Below, piece after piece: positions 47,901 to 57,232 of a stretch of 64,000 nt of DNA. The first letter of the stretch is position 1, and each line of letters opens with the position of its first letter. The notes below the pieces were generated by a model. The model was not told the DNA's origin. It did not search any database and was given only the letters and a program-made list of their open reading frames with translations. Position numbers and translations under genes: made by a program. The stretch is from Isoptericola croceus (GTDB taxonomy: Bacteria; Actinomycetota; Actinomycetes; Actinomycetales; Cellulomonadaceae), in contig NZ_JARLLG010000009.1 in NCBI RefSeq assembly GCF_029382255.1, positions 1-64,000 on the forward strand. The letters are read 5' to 3'.

Positions 47901-49634
47901 GTCCAGCTCACCGACCCGCTTGCCGCCCCGGCCGCCGTCGTCCCCGGCGAGGAAGACGCCGTACAGGCCGCGGTCGGGGATGGTCCCGCCGCTGGTGACC
48001 GCCAGGCGCTGGGCACCGGGACGGGCGGTGAGCCGGCCGGTGACCCGGTCCCAGACGATCCGGGCGCGCAGCTCGCCGAACTCCTCGCTGGGATAGCGGC
48101 CGGCGAGCATGTCCAGCACGGCGTGCCAGGTGGCGTCCCCGAGGCCGGTGAACGGCGCGGAGCGGCGCACGAGAGCGAGCAGCTCCTCGGCATGCCAGTC
48201 GTCCATGGCGAGTGCGGCGACCACCTGCTGGGCCAGCACGTCCAGAGGGTTGGACACCACGTGGAGCGGCTCGATCTCGCCGTCCTGCATCCGCTGCACG
48301 ACGACGGCCGCCGGCACGAGCTCGCCCCGGAAGGTGGGCAGCACCACGCCACGCGACACCGCGCCGACCTGGTGGCCCGCTCGCCCGATGCGCTGCAGCC
48401 CGCTGGCGACCGACGGCGGCGATCCCACCTGGACCACGAGGTCGACCGCACCCATGTCGATGCCGAGCTCGAGGGACGACGTCGCGACGACGGCCGGCAG
48501 CAGGCCCGCCTTGAGGTCGGACTCCGTGCGGGTGCGCTCGGCACGGCTCATGGAGCCGTGGTGAGCACGGGCCAGGACGGGCGCGCCGTCGGGCGGAGCG
48601 GCGGCCGTGCCCGACTGCCCGGGGGCCTGCGCGGCCTGGTCCGCACCGGGGTCCGCGAGGGGGTGCCCTTGTCGTTCGGCCCACGTCTCGTTGATCCGCG
48701 CGGTGAGCCGCTCCGCCCCGCGCCGCGAGTTGGTGAACACGAGCGTCGAGCGGTGCGCCGCGACGAGGTCGACGACGCGGTCCGTGACGTGCGGCCACAC
48801 CGAGGCCTGGCGCTGGGGCGCTGCCGCGGCACCGGACAGGTCGGGCTCCTCGGCGGCGCCCAGGTCCGTGAGGTCGGGCACGGGGACGGCGACCTGCAGG
48901 TCCCAGCGCTTGTCGGCCGCCGGCTGGACGACCACCACCTCACGACCGCCCTCGGCACGGGGGCGGCCGCCGCCCAGGAACCCGGCGACGTCGTCCACGG
49001 GACGCACGGTCGCGGACAGCCCGACGCGTTGCGCAGGACGGTCCAGGAGCTCGTCGAGCCGCTCCAGGGTGAGGGCGAGGTGTGCGCCCCGCTTGGTCCC
49101 CGCGACCGCATGGATCTCGTCGACGACGACGGTCTCGACGCCGACCAAGCCGGTCCGTGCCGCCGAGGTGAGCACGAGGAAGAGCGACTCGGGGGTCGTG
49201 ACGAGCACGTCCGGCGGCCGGGTGGCGAAGGCACGGCGCTCGGACGCGGGGGTGTCGCCCGTGCGCATGCCGACGCTCACCTCGTGCGCGACGCCGCCGT
49301 CGCGGGCAGCGGCCTGCCGGATGCCCGCGAGCGGGGCGCGCAGGTTGCGCTGCACGTCGGCCGCCAGGGCCTTCAGCGGCGAGACGTAGAGCACCCGGCA
49401 CCGGTGTGCCGGATCCTGGGGGAGCGAGCCGGAGGTGAGGCGGTCGATCGCCCAGAGGAACGCCGCCAGCGTCTTGCCGGAACCGGTCGGGGCCACCACG
49501 AGCGCGTGCTGGTCGCCCTCGATCGCCTCCCACGCGCCCGCCTGTGCCGCCGTCGGGCCGTCGAACGCGTCGGTGAACCACGCCCGGGTGGCGGGCGCGA
49601 ACCGGGCGAGAGGGTCGTGGGAGATCGGGGCCAC
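44919..49634 (-). CDS. lhr: Lhr-family ATP-dependent helicase
   Basis: Lhr is a large superfamily 2 DNA helicase of actinobacteria and some proteobacteria that unwinds 3'-tailed and RNA-DNA duplexes. The 1571-residue protein has Walker A APTGSGKT near 47-55 and DEIH in VVVDEIHAVAGTKRG near 168-182. The C-terminal helicase domain has SMSRAERTRTE and QRIGRAGHQVG. A long winged-helix/Lhr C-terminal region follows. Two GTG starts are possible (49634, 49649). Its 3' end overlaps the DUF998 gene by 35 bases. It is divergent from the DUF3046 gene. Confidence 0.95.
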   Translation of the reverse strand: MAPISHDPLARFAPATRAWFTDAFDGPTAAQAGAWEAIEGDQHALVVAPTGSGKTLAAFLWAIDRLTSGSLPQDPAHRCRVLYVSPLKALAADVQRNLRAPLAGIRQAAARDGGVAHEVSVGMRTGDTPASERRAFATRPPDVLVTTPESLFLVLTSAARTGLVGVETVVVDEIHAVAGTKRGAHLALTLERLDELLDRPAQRVGLSATVRPVDDVAGFLGGGRPRAEGGREVVVVQPAADKRWDLQVAVPVPDLTDLGAAEEPDLSGAAAAPQRQASVWPHVTDRVVDLVAAHRSTLVFTNSRRGAERLTARINETWAERQGHPLADPGADQAAQAPGQSGTAAAPPDGAPVLARAHHGSMSRAERTRTESDLKAGLLPAVVATSSLELGIDMGAVDLVVQVGSPPSVASGLQRIGRAGHQVGAVSRGVVLPTFRGELVPAAVVVQRMQDGEIEPLHVVSNPLDVLAQQVVAALAMDDWHAEELLALVRRSAPFTGLGDATWHAVLDMLAGRYPSEEFGELRARIVWDRVTGRLTARPGAQRLAVTSGGTIPDRGLYGVFLAGDDGGRGGKRVGELDEEMVYESRVGDTFTLGSSTWRIADITPDRVVVTPAPGLPGRLPFWKGDAPGRPAPLGRAVGAFVREADSALVADPQAGRALLRTAGLDAWAADNVAGYLTEQRTATGRLPDDRTVVVERFRDELGDWRVVIHSPLGARVHAPWALAVAARLRERLGADVSAMPGDDGIVLRLPGDSPWDLDDAGAPGAEPVVTTEDLLLEPDEVTDTVRTELGSSVLFAARFREAAARALLLPRRRPDRRSPLWQQRQRAAQLLQVASAHPDFPIMLEAARECLQDDFDVAALRILMADLAAGRVRLVEVTTPEPSPFARSLLFGYTAQFLYDGDAPLAERRAAALSLDPALLAELLGEQGATDLADLLDPAAVERTEAELQGLAPERQAKDAEGVWDLLRRTGPHPVAALRARTREDARDDVEGWLDELERTRRVWRVRVAGSEQWAVVEDAARLRDALGAALPTGLADAHTTPVPDPLGDLVRRHARTHGPFSAADVARRFGLGVAVVAVVLSRFEADGLLVRGALRPEVLGGTGDDLCDPRVLRTLRRRSLATLRAEVEPVEPESLGVFLPRWQGITSASLRGTDGVLRAVEQLAGSAVPASALETLVLPARVADYSPALLDDLTTTGEVLWAGHGSLTGGGGGDGLVSLHLSDDAPLTLATPSELTPDGPLDSDLHRVVLDLLSGSGGYFLPRLAELADASPHDTLETLWDLVWAGHVTNDGLAVLRERVGAGGGAHRAPRSPARARPVRRSRFALSRPAAPRGGGGRWSALPVREADPTLRTHALTQVLLDRHGVLTRAVAPSEGVAGRFRDVYRVLSGLEERGAVRRGYFVERLGGSQFALPGAVDQLRVDAAERDRLRADPDAPRSAVLLAATDPANPYGAALAWPRPSRGSGDAPVHRPGRKAGSVVVLTAGSLTLYVERGGRTLLSFTDDPAELAPAAAQLADAARAGRLGKVLVQRVDGAPALTAARERGPVVAALLDQGFGITPQGLRVAAR

Positions 49635-49679
49635 CGCCCCATCGTGCACCGCACCACCGACAGGCGCCCGATGCCGTGG

Positions 49680-49685
49680 CACCCT
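49680..49685 (+). promoter_or_regulatory. -10 box of the DUF3046 gene
   Basis: CACCCT ends six bases before the GTG at 49692. It is a weaker match but has the same spacing as the other leaderless genes here. Confidence 0.35.
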
Positions 49686-49691
49686 GGGACC

Positions 49692-49925
49692 GTGCGCTAC
49701 TCCGACTTCTCCCAGCTCGTCGACGAGGTCTTCGGCAGGGCCCTCGGCCGGACGCTCGTGGCCGAGCAGGTGCTGCCCCGGCTCGGCGACCGCACGCCGG
49801 CCGACGCGCTCGCGGCAGGCGTCGAGCCGCGTGACGTGTGGCACGCGCTGTGCGACGCGCTCGACGTGCCGGAGTCCCGCCGGTGGGGCACCGACCGGAA
49901 CCGGCAGGCGCCCCCGCCGCGTTGA
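49692..49925 (+). CDS. DUF3046 protein
   Basis: This is a 77-residue actinobacterial protein of unknown function. It starts MRYSDFSQLVDEVFG and ends with a typical WHALCDALDVPESRRWG segment, matching the small DUF3046 family (Rv2738c in Mycobacterium tuberculosis, also next to recA). The GTG start follows a -10-like box by six bases. The last 10 residues are a basic Pro-rich tail. No function is known; its constant place beside recA suggests only a loose link. Confidence 0.85.
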   Translation: MRYSDFSQLVDEVFGRALGRTLVAEQVLPRLGDRTPADALAAGVEPRDVWHALCDALDVPESRRWGTDRNRQAPPPR

Positions 49926-50021
49926 GCCCTGCGGTCCGGCGGCCCGGCGGCCCGGCGGCTGGAGGCTCCGCGGCTCGTCGGCGGGTCCGGCCGCGACACG
50001 CCGACGCCGGCACCCTGCGGA

Positions 50022-50037
50022 TCGAACAGATGTTCGG
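50022..50037. promoter_or_regulatory. LexA (SOS) box upstream of recA
   Basis: TCGAACAGATGTTCGG matches the actinobacterial SOS box (TCGAAC-N4-GTTCGA) in all but the last base. It overlaps the -35 region and ends just before the TAGAGT -10 at 50039, so LexA would block the recA promoter. Confidence 0.9.
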
Positions 50038-50038
50038 C

Positions 50039-50044
50039 TAGAGT
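50039..50044 (+). promoter_or_regulatory. -10 box of recA
   Basis: TAGAGT directly follows the LexA box. The start would leave a leader of about 140 bases before the recA ATG at 50190. Confidence 0.55.
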
Positions 50045-50189
50045 GTGTCCACAGCAGGATCTCCGCGGCAGCCGTCCACAGCGAGGCCGGAGCGCGGGTG
50101 GTTTGTCGGTGGCGCCCAGTAGCGTCATCGACAACATGAACAGCAAGCCGAAGGCGCGCGGCCGCGCCCAGAACACGAAGGTGACCAAC

Positions 50190-51353
50190 ATGCCAGCACC
50201 GGAAGACCGCGAGAAGGCTCTCGAAGCCGCGCTCGCCCAGATCGACCGCAGCTTCGGCAAGGGCTCCGTCATGCGCCTGGGCCAGGAGGGGCGCGCCCCG
50301 GTCGAGATCATCCCGACCGGGTCCATCGCGCTCGACGTCGCGCTCGGCATCGGTGGACTGCCCCGGGGCCGCGTCGTCGAGATCTACGGCCCGGAGTCCT
50401 CCGGCAAGACGACCATCGCGCTGCACGCGGTGGCGAACGCGCAGCGCAACGGCGGCATCGCGGCGTTCGTGGACGCCGAGCACGCGCTGGACCCGGAGTA
50501 CGCGAAGAAGCTCGGCGTGGACACCGACGCGCTGCTCGTCTCGCAGCCGGACACCGGTGAGCAGGCGCTGGAGATCACGGACATGCTCATCAGGTCGGGG
50601 GCGATCGACGTCATCGTCATCGACTCCGTCGCGGCCCTGGTGCCCAAGGCGGAGATCGAGGGCGAGATGGGCGACAGCCACGTGGGCCTGCAGGCCCGGC
50701 TCATGTCACAGGCGCTGCGCAAGATCTCCGGCGCGCTGAGCTCCTCGGGCACCACGGCGATCTTCATCAACCAGCTCCGCGAGAAGATCGGAGTGTTCTT
50801 CGGCTCACCTGAGACGACCACGGGCGGCAAGGCGCTGAAGTTCTACGCCTCGGTGCGGTTGGACATCCGCCGGATCGAGACCCTCAAGGAGGGGACCGAC
50901 GCGGTCGGCAACCGCACGCGGGTCAAGGTCGTCAAGAACAAGATGGCCCCGCCGTTCAAGCAGGCCGAGTTCGACATCCTCTACGGCGTCGGCATCTCCC
51001 GCGAGGGTGGCCTGATCGACATGGGCGTGGAGCACGGGTTCGTCCGCAAGTCCGGTTCCTGGTTCACCTATGACGGGGACCAGCTCGGGCAGGGCAAGGA
51101 GAACGCCCGAGCCTTCCTGCGTGACAACCCCGACCTGGCCAACGAGCTCGAGAAGCGCATCAAGGAGAAGCTCGGCGTCGGCCCCAAGGTCGACGCCCCC
51201 GCGGAAGGGGGCGGCGCCGAGCCGGTGGCGGGGGCCGCAGGGTCGGCCGACTCTGCGACATCAGCGGCGGGGCCGGACGACGGCAAGACCTCCGCCAAGG
51301 CGAAGTCGGCGACAAGGTCGTCGGCGGCCAAGGCCAAGAAGGCGCCGTTCTGA
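50190..51353 (+). CDS. recA: Recombinase RecA
   Basis: RecA forms filaments on single-stranded DNA for strand exchange and triggers LexA self-cleavage. The 387-residue protein has Walker [10 protein letters not shown] near 67-75, [15 protein letters not shown], and loop 2 [20 protein letters not shown]. The C-terminal 60 residues are an Ala/Gly/Lys-rich tail. ATG 50190 gives the conserved start ([18 protein letters not shown] follows). An in-frame ATG at 50136 is possible but adds poorly conserved residues. recX follows 13 bases downstream. An SOS box is upstream. Confidence 0.97.
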   Translation: MPAPEDREKALEAALAQIDRSFGKGSVMRLGQEGRAPVEIIPTGSIALDVALGIGGLPRGRVVEIYGPESSGKTTIALHAVANAQRNGGIAAFVDAEHALDPEYAKKLGVDTDALLVSQPDTGEQALEITDMLIRSGAIDVIVIDSVAALVPKAEIEGEMGDSHVGLQARLMSQALRKISGALSSSGTTAIFINQLREKIGVFFGSPETTTGGKALKFYASVRLDIRRIETLKEGTDAVGNRTRVKVVKNKMAPPFKQAEFDILYGVGISREGGLIDMGVEHGFVRKSGSWFTYDGDQLGQGKENARAFLRDNPDLANELEKRIKEKLGVGPKVDAPAEGGGAEPVAGAAGSADSATSAAGPDDGKTSAKAKSATRSSAAKAKKAPF

Positions 51354-51366
51354 CGAGCGTGCGCTG

Positions 51367-51957
51367 ATGGCAGGCAGGCAGCAGGGCGGTCGCGGCGAGG
51401 GGGAGCGCCGCGGCCGCCCGAGCGTGGGCGAACGACTCGAGACGGGTGAGATCACCGTCGAAGAGACCGCGGAGCTCGCTCGCGAGTCCGTGCTGCGAAC
51501 CCTGACGGCGGCACCCAAGAGCCGCGCCGAGCTCGCTCGTTCGCTCGCGCGCAAGGGATTCCCCGAGCACGTGGCCACCCCGGTGCTTGATCGACTCGAG
51601 GAGGTTCGCCTCATCGACGACGCCCAGTACGCCGAGATGATCGTCCGCACACGTCACACCGAGAAGGGCCAGGCGAGACGCGCGATCTCGGCCGAGCTGC
51701 ACCGCCGCGGGGTCGATGCGGAGACCGCCACCGAGGCCCTGGAACAGATTGACGGCGACGACGAGCGGGTCGTGGCGGCGGAGCTCGCCCGCAAGCTCGT
51801 CGCGCGCACGCGAGGGCTGGACCGGGACAAGCGGGTGCGGCGCGCCGTGGGAGCGCTGAGCCGCAAGGGCCACAACCCGTCGGTGGCGTTCGCGGCGGTC
51901 AAGGACGCGCTGTCCGCCGAGGGCGACGAGCTCGACGACGTCCTCGTCGACGACTGA
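51367..51957 (+). CDS. recX: RecA regulator RecX
   Basis: RecX inhibits RecA filament extension. The 196-residue protein has three-helix RecX repeats, with AELARSLARKGFPEHVATPVLDRLEEVRLIDDAQYAEM in the middle and RRAVGALSRKGHNPSVAFAAVKDAL near the end. A basic N-terminal tail of 20 residues precedes them. ATG 51367 is 13 bases after recA, so the genes are co-transcribed and under the same SOS box. A 21-bp hairpin ends the unit. Confidence 0.95.
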   Translation: MAGRQQGGRGEGERRGRPSVGERLETGEITVEETAELARESVLRTLTAAPKSRAELARSLARKGFPEHVATPVLDRLEEVRLIDDAQYAEMIVRTRHTEKGQARRAISAELHRRGVDAETATEALEQIDGDDERVVAAELARKLVARTRGLDRDKRVRRAVGALSRKGHNPSVAFAAVKDALSAEGDELDDVLVDD

Positions 51958-51998
51958 GGCGCTCCACGGCCGCGCTGACTCGGTCGCGAGTGGCACCG

Positions 51999-52042
51999 CA
52001 CGAGAACGGTCCCGGGTGAGATCACCCGGGACCGTTCTCGTG
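51999..52042. terminator. Bidirectional terminator between recX and the glutamate importer
   Basis: Positions 51999-52019 and 52022-52042 are exact inverted repeats of 21 bases separated by two bases; folding would open a small loop. It lies between convergent genes, so it can end both the recA-recX and gluD transcripts. Confidence 0.85.
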
Positions 52043-52066
52043 TCGTCCTGCGCGTCCGATCGGCGA

Positions 52067-52948
52067 TTACACGGAGGTACGCCCGGGATTGGTGGGAATG
52101 GCGATCTCGGTGTTGATCTCCAGCTGCTCAGGCTTCTGGCCACGTGCCGCCAGTCGGCGATCGACGATAATGGCCACCCGGGTCAACGCGAAGTTGACCC
52201 CGAGGTACAGCGCCAGCGTCACCACGAACAACGGGAACCGGTACTGGTCACCGAAGAACGAGTAGTTGAGCTGCATGGTCCGCAACAGCTCGGGGTACCC
52301 GACGATGAAGCCGAGCGACGAGTCCTTGAGCAGCACGACGAACTGGCTGATCAGGCTCGGGAGCATGAGGCGGAGTACCTGGGGCAGCTGGACGATCCGC
52401 AAGGTCTGCCAGCGGGTCAGCCCGACGGCCGTCCCGGCCTCGAGCTGTCCCTTCGGCAGTGCGGCGAGGCCGGCCCGGATGATCTCAGCGACGATCGCCG
52501 CGTTGTACAGCACCAGGCCGAGCACGACGGCCTCGTACGCGGTCAGGCCGAAGGCCAGGAGCCCGAACAGCATCATGAGCAGCACGGGTACGCCACGCAG
52601 GAGCTCGATGACCGCGGTGGCCAGCCCGCTCACCAGCCGCACCTTGCTCGTGCGCAGGACCGCGAGGACCAGGGCGAGCACGAACGCCAGGGGAGCGGCG
52701 AGGACGGCGGCCCGGAGCGTAGCGCCGAGCCCGATGACGACGAGAGAGCGCCACACGTCTGCCGCGGTCTGCCCCTTGGGCGGGTCGGTGAAGACCTCCC
52801 ACCGAGCGTCGAACAGGCCGCGGTCGATCATGCCCTTGATCACCCAGACGAGCAGGGCGACCAGGAGCAGGCCCACGACGATGGATGCGATGCGCTCAAT
52901 GCGCCGCGTCCGGGGTCCGGGCGCGTCGTAGAGGACGGAGCCGCTCAT
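52067..52948 (-). CDS. Amino-acid ABC transporter permease (GluD-like)
   Basis: This is a membrane subunit of an ABC importer of polar amino acids, probably glutamate by resemblance to Corynebacterium gluABCD. The 293-residue protein has about five membrane helices. The EAA-loop region that contacts the ATPase reads AALPKGQLEAGTAVGLTRWQTLRIV near 180-205. The C-terminal tail is polar. It overlaps the gluC-like gene by four bases (ATGA) and ends at the recX-side terminator. Confidence 0.9.
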   Translation of the reverse strand: MSGSVLYDAPGPRTRRIERIASIVVGLLLVALLVWVIKGMIDRGLFDARWEVFTDPPKGQTAADVWRSLVVIGLGATLRAAVLAAPLAFVLALVLAVLRTSKVRLVSGLATAVIELLRGVPVLLMMLFGLLAFGLTAYEAVVLGLVLYNAAIVAEIIRAGLAALPKGQLEAGTAVGLTRWQTLRIVQLPQVLRLMLPSLISQFVVLLKDSSLGFIVGYPELLRTMQLNYSFFGDQYRFPLFVVTLALYLGVNFALTRVAIIVDRRLAARGQKPEQLEINTEIAIPTNPGRTSV

Positions 52949-53595
52949 CGGCTGAACACCACCTTTCGCTCGATGTACCCGGCGAGCGTCCCGCTGGGAA
53001 TGGTGATCACCAGGTAGAAGAACGCGACCCCGAGGAGCATCCAGATCACGTCGGGCGGGTAGTCACGGGCCAGGCCACGACCGGTGGCGGTGAGCTCGAC
53101 GACGGCGAATCCCGCGGCGACGGAGGTGTTCTTGGTCAGGGCGATGAGCACGTTGATGAGCGGGGGGACGACGGTGCGCAACGCCTGCGGAAGCACGACG
53201 AGGGAGAGCGTCTGGTTGCTGCCGAGCCCGATCGCGCGCGCCGCCTCGGCCTGCCCGACGTTCACGCTGTTGATACCGGAGCGCACGGCCTCGCAGACGA
53301 AGGCCGAGGTGTAGACGGTCAGCGCGATGATCGCGGGCACCCGACCCAGCGGAAGGATGTAGCCCATCGAGGGAAGGATGAAGACGAAGAAGATGAAGAC
53401 GAGCGTCAGCGGGGTGTTGCGGCCGATCTCGACCAGCGTCGCCCCGACGATGCGCAACGACTTCAGCGGCGAGACACGGAACGTCGCGAGGATCGTCCCG
53501 AACACGAGGGACAGGACTCCGGAGACGACCGCCAGGAAGAGCGTCGTCGTGAAGCCGTCCCAGAATTTCGGCAGTGCTTCGATCACCGAGTCCAT
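52945..53595 (-). CDS. Amino-acid ABC transporter permease (GluC-like)
   Basis: This is the second permease of the importer, 216 residues with about five hydrophobic segments and the EAA loop SVNVGQAEAARAIGLGSNQTLSLVVLPQAL near 125-155. The ATG at 53595 is preferred because AGGAAA lies about eight bases upstream. The open frame further upstream crosses a hairpin. The stop overlaps the gluD-like start. Tandem hairpins lie between it and the binding-protein gene. Confidence 0.9.
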   Translation of the reverse strand: MDSVIEALPKFWDGFTTTLFLAVVSGVLSLVFGTILATFRVSPLKSLRIVGATLVEIGRNTPLTLVFIFFVFILPSMGYILPLGRVPAIIALTVYTSAFVCEAVRSGINSVNVGQAEAARAIGLGSNQTLSLVVLPQALRTVVPPLINVLIALTKNTSVAAGFAVVELTATGRGLARDYPPDVIWMLLGVAFFYLVITIPSGTLAGYIERKVVFSR

Positions 53596-53624
53596 GGAGT
53601 GTTTTCCTGCACTTCCTGTCAGAT

Positions 53625-53656
53625 GTGCGGGAAGGGACTCTCGCCCCTTCCCGCAC
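53625..53656 (-). terminator. 12-bp intercistronic hairpin between gluB and gluC
   Basis: GTGCGGGAAGGG (53625-53636) and CCCTTCCCGCAC (53645-53656) form a perfect 12-bp stem with an eight-base loop, between the binding-protein gene and the permease genes. It may protect the upstream message or partly terminate transcription so that the binding protein is made in excess. Confidence 0.7.
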
Positions 53657-53667
53657 ACCGTGGCACG

Positions 53668-53687
53668 GACACGCCGGAGGGCGTGTC
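53668..53687 (-). terminator. Second small hairpin between gluB and gluC
   Basis: GACACGCC and GGCGTGTC pair around the loop GGAG, nearer the binding-protein stop. With the larger stem at 53625-53656 it forms a tandem pair. Confidence 0.5.
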
Positions 53688-53711
53688 ACCGATCTGTCAG
53701 CGGTCGAGCGC

Positions 53712-54581
53712 TCAGTAGCGGTCGACGGCCGCCGGCTCGGGGGTGTCCAGGACCTCGCCCGCTGTCGCCTCCCAGGCGGTAGCCCAGCGTCCGTCCTCGT
53801 AGGCGGCCTCGAGCGTGTCGTTGATGAAGGTCCGGAAGTCGTCGTCGCCCTTGGTGAGGCCGATGCCGTACGGCTCCTCGGTGAACAGGTCGCCCACGAT
53901 CTGGAAGTCTTCCGGGCTCTCTGCGACGTACCCGGCGAGGATGACGTTGTCGGTGGAGACCGCGTCGACCTGCCCGTTGCGCAGCGGGTCGAGGCAGTCG
54001 GTGTAGGCACCGAAGGTCACCAGCTCGGCGTCGGGGTAGTTCTGCTCGATGTTGCCGGCCGGCGTCGAGCCGTCCACGGAGCAGACCTTCTTGCCGGCCA
54101 GGTCGTCCGGACCGTTGATCTCGGTCTCGTCGGTGCGCACCAGCAGCGACTGCCCGGCCACGTAGTACGGCCCCGCGAAGTCGACCTCCTGCTTGCGTTC
54201 GTCGTTGATGGTGTAGGTCGCCACGACGATGTCGACCTGACCCTCCTTGATGAAGGTCTCGCGGTTGGCGGAGACGGTCTCGACCCAGTTGATGCCGTCC
54301 TCGGCGATGCCGAGCTCGGCCGCGATCAGCTTGCCGATCTCCACGTCGAAGCCGACGGGGTTCCCGTCGGGGCCGACCAGACCGAACAGCGGCTGGTCGA
54401 ACTTGGTGCCGATGGTGATCGAGCCGGCGTCGGCGAGCTCGGCCATGGTCGAGCCCTCAGGGAAGTCGGCCGCCTCGACGTCGGCCGGTTCGGTGGTCGT
54501 CTCGCCGTCGTCACCGCAGGCGGACAGGGTGAGGGCGGCCACGGCGGCGAGGGCCACCAGTCCGGTGGAACGTCTACGCAT
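53712..54581 (-). CDS. Glutamate-type substrate-binding lipoprotein
   Basis: This is the extracellular solute-binding protein of the ABC importer. The 289-residue precursor has a signal peptide ending in the lipobox LSAC (near 19-22), then a Thr/Glu-rich spacer. The family-3 periplasmic fold follows, with GYYVAGQSLLVR-like and VDIVVATYTINDERKQEVDFAGPYY segments. An AATPAGN-like loop is partly present (DGSTPAGNIEQ). Specificity for glutamate is inferred by family and operon layout. Confidence 0.88.
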   Translation of the reverse strand: MRRRSTGLVALAAVAALTLSACGDDGETTTEPADVEAADFPEGSTMAELADAGSITIGTKFDQPLFGLVGPDGNPVGFDVEIGKLIAAELGIAEDGINWVETVSANRETFIKEGQVDIVVATYTINDERKQEVDFAGPYYVAGQSLLVRTDETEINGPDDLAGKKVCSVDGSTPAGNIEQNYPDAELVTFGAYTDCLDPLRNGQVDAVSTDNVILAGYVAESPEDFQIVGDLFTEEPYGIGLTKGDDDFRTFINDTLEAAYEDGRWATAWEATAGEVLDTPEPAAVDRY

Positions 54582-54638
54582 GATTTCTCCTTCGTCGGGC
54601 GTCCGGCTCGTGACCGGCGCACAGGGGTTACCGGTAGG

Positions 54639-55418
<780 letters not shown>

Positions 55419-55424
55419 TCCACG

Positions 55425-55454
55425 AACCTATCCAGTCAATGTTTCTTCCACCAA
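55425..55454 (-). promoter_or_regulatory. Promoter of the glutamate-type importer operon
   Basis: On the minus strand TTGGTG (55449-55454) and TAGGTT (55425-55430) are separated by 18 bases. The -10 lies six bases before the gluA start. Confidence 0.55.
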
Positions 55455-55550
55455 CAGGGTGCGGACCTACATCGGCAACAAATCGGTAACGACCTCAGGC
55501 CCGGTCGCCGGTCCTCGTCGACCGGTTCGGGTCGGACGCCCGCCCCGCCG

Positions 55551-55556
55551 TACCCT
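55551..55556 (+). promoter_or_regulatory. -10 box of miaB
   Basis: TACCCT lies eight bases before the ATG at 55565. AGGAGG directly follows it, so leaderless and leadered starts are both conceivable. Confidence 0.45.
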
Positions 55557-55564
55557 AGGAGGCG

Positions 55565-57205
55565 ATGTCCACCACCATGCCTACACCGCACCGCACCGGC
55601 TCGCCCACGCTCCCGGACGGTGACGCACGCACGTACGCGGTGCGCACCCTGGGCTGCCAGATGAACGTGCACGACTCCGAGCACATGGCCGGCATGCTCG
55701 AGCAGGCCGGCTACACCCGGGCCTCGGCGGCCGACGAGGCGGCGAGCCGTGCGGACGTCGTCGTGATCAACACCTGTGCCGTGCGGGAGAACGCCGCGAC
55801 GCGGCTCTACGGCAACCTGGGCCAGCTCGCGAGCCTCAAGGCGGCCCGTCCGGGGATGCAGATCGCCGTCGGGGGCTGCCTGGCACAGAAGGACCGCGGC
55901 GAGATCGTGACCAAGGCGCCCTGGGTGGACGTCGTCTTCGGCACGCACAACCTCGACGCCCTGCCGGTGCTGCTGGAGCGTGCGCGGCACAACGAGGCCG
56001 CGCAGGTCGAGATCGCGGAGTCGCTGCAGGTCTTCCCGTCCACGCTGCCGACCCGGCGCGAGTCCGTCTACGCGGGCTGGGTCTCCATCTCGGTGGGCTG
56101 CAACAACACCTGCACGTTCTGCATCGTGCCGCACCTGCGTGGCAAGGAGCGGGACCGGCGCCCGGGCGATGTCCTCGCCGAGGTCCGAGCACTCGTGGAC
56201 GCGGGCGCCGTCGAGGTGACGCTGCTCGGCCAGAACGTCAACAGCTACGGCGTCGAGTTCGGCGACCGCGGCGCGTTCGCCAAGCTGCTCCGCGCCTGCG
56301 GTGACATCGTCGGCCTGGAGCGCGTGCGGTTCACCTCCCCGCACCCGGCGGCCTTCACCGACGACGTGATCGCTGCGATGGCCTCCACGCCCAACGTCAT
56401 GCCGCAGCTGCACATGCCGCTGCAGTCGGGCTCGGACCGGGTGCTGCGCGCCATGCGGCGCAGCTACCGGTCCGAGAGGTTCCTCGGGATCCTGGACCGG
56501 GTGCGCGCCGTGATGCCCGACGCCGCGATCACCACCGACATCATCGTCGGCTTCCCGGGTGAGACCGAGGAGGACTTCGCCGAGACGCTGCGCGTCGTCG
56601 AGGCCTCGCGCTTCAGCTCGGCGTACATGTTCCAGTACTCCCCGCGGCCCGGCACCCCGGCCGCCACGATGGACGGGCAGCTTCCCAAGGAGGTCGTCCA
56701 GGAGCGTTTCGAGCGGCTCCTCGCCCTGCAGGAACGCATCAGCGGTGAGGAGTCGGCGCGCCAGGTCGGCCGGACGCTCGAGGTGCTGGTCGCCGAGGGG
56801 TCGGGCAAGAAGGACGGCACGACGCACCGCCTCAGCGGCCGGGCACGGGACAACAGGCTCGTGCACCTGGCCCTGCCGGCCGGTGTCCTGCCCGCGGGCG
56901 ACGTCCTGGCCGACCAGCCCACCGGTCTCGACGACCCCCGGCTGGCCGACGCCGCAGACCTGGACCCACGCCTGCCTCGCCCCGGGGACATGGTCACCGT
57001 GGAGGTCACGCGCGCCGCACCCCACCACCTCATCGCGGACTCCGCAGCCCACGGCGGGACGTATGCCGTGCGCCGCACCCGTTCCGGTGACGCCTGGGTG
57101 CAGCGCGAGACCACGCGGCTCGGGGGCGGCGAGGGCGAGCACTCGCACGGTGCTCCGGCGCCGGGCGGGCCGGTCGTGCTCGGCATGCCGACGCTGCGCG
57201 GCTGA
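55565..57205 (+). CDS. miaB: tRNA-2-methylthio-N6-dimethylallyladenosine synthase
   Basis: MiaB is a radical-SAM methylthiotransferase that modifies i6A37 of tRNAs; the i6A is made by MiaA, encoded at 59.5 kb. The 546-residue protein has N-terminal cluster cysteines in [14 protein letters not shown] and GGCLAQK. The radical-SAM motif CNNTCTFC lies near 179-186, and a C-terminal TRAM domain follows. The start may be ATG 55565 or ATG 55577. The final 60 residues are low in complexity. Confidence 0.96.
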   Translation: MSTTMPTPHRTGSPTLPDGDARTYAVRTLGCQMNVHDSEHMAGMLEQAGYTRASAADEAASRADVVVINTCAVRENAATRLYGNLGQLASLKAARPGMQIAVGGCLAQKDRGEIVTKAPWVDVVFGTHNLDALPVLLERARHNEAAQVEIAESLQVFPSTLPTRRESVYAGWVSISVGCNNTCTFCIVPHLRGKERDRRPGDVLAEVRALVDAGAVEVTLLGQNVNSYGVEFGDRGAFAKLLRACGDIVGLERVRFTSPHPAAFTDDVIAAMASTPNVMPQLHMPLQSGSDRVLRAMRRSYRSERFLGILDRVRAVMPDAAITTDIIVGFPGETEEDFAETLRVVEASRFSSAYMFQYSPRPGTPAATMDGQLPKEVVQERFERLLALQERISGEESARQVGRTLEVLVAEGSGKKDGTTHRLSGRARDNRLVHLALPAGVLPAGDVLADQPTGLDDPRLADAADLDPRLPRPGDMVTVEVTRAAPHHLIADSAAHGGTYAVRRTRSGDAWVQRETTRLGGGEGEHSHGAPAPGGPVVLGMPTLRG

Positions 57206-57232
57206 CGGAGCTCGGGCCCTGCGAAGCCCGTC

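Noticed and set aside
45891-49925. Very long open frame on the plus strand opposite lhr
   Set aside because: It is an antisense shadow of lhr in high-GC sequence. Its codon use is arginine and glycine rich, it has no family match by eye, and only its last 77 codons (the DUF3046 gene) are real.
50043-50189. Longer RecA with extra N-terminal residues
   Set aside because: An in-frame ATG at 50136 exists, but the added residues are basic and unlike known RecA N-termini, so 50190 was taken as the start.
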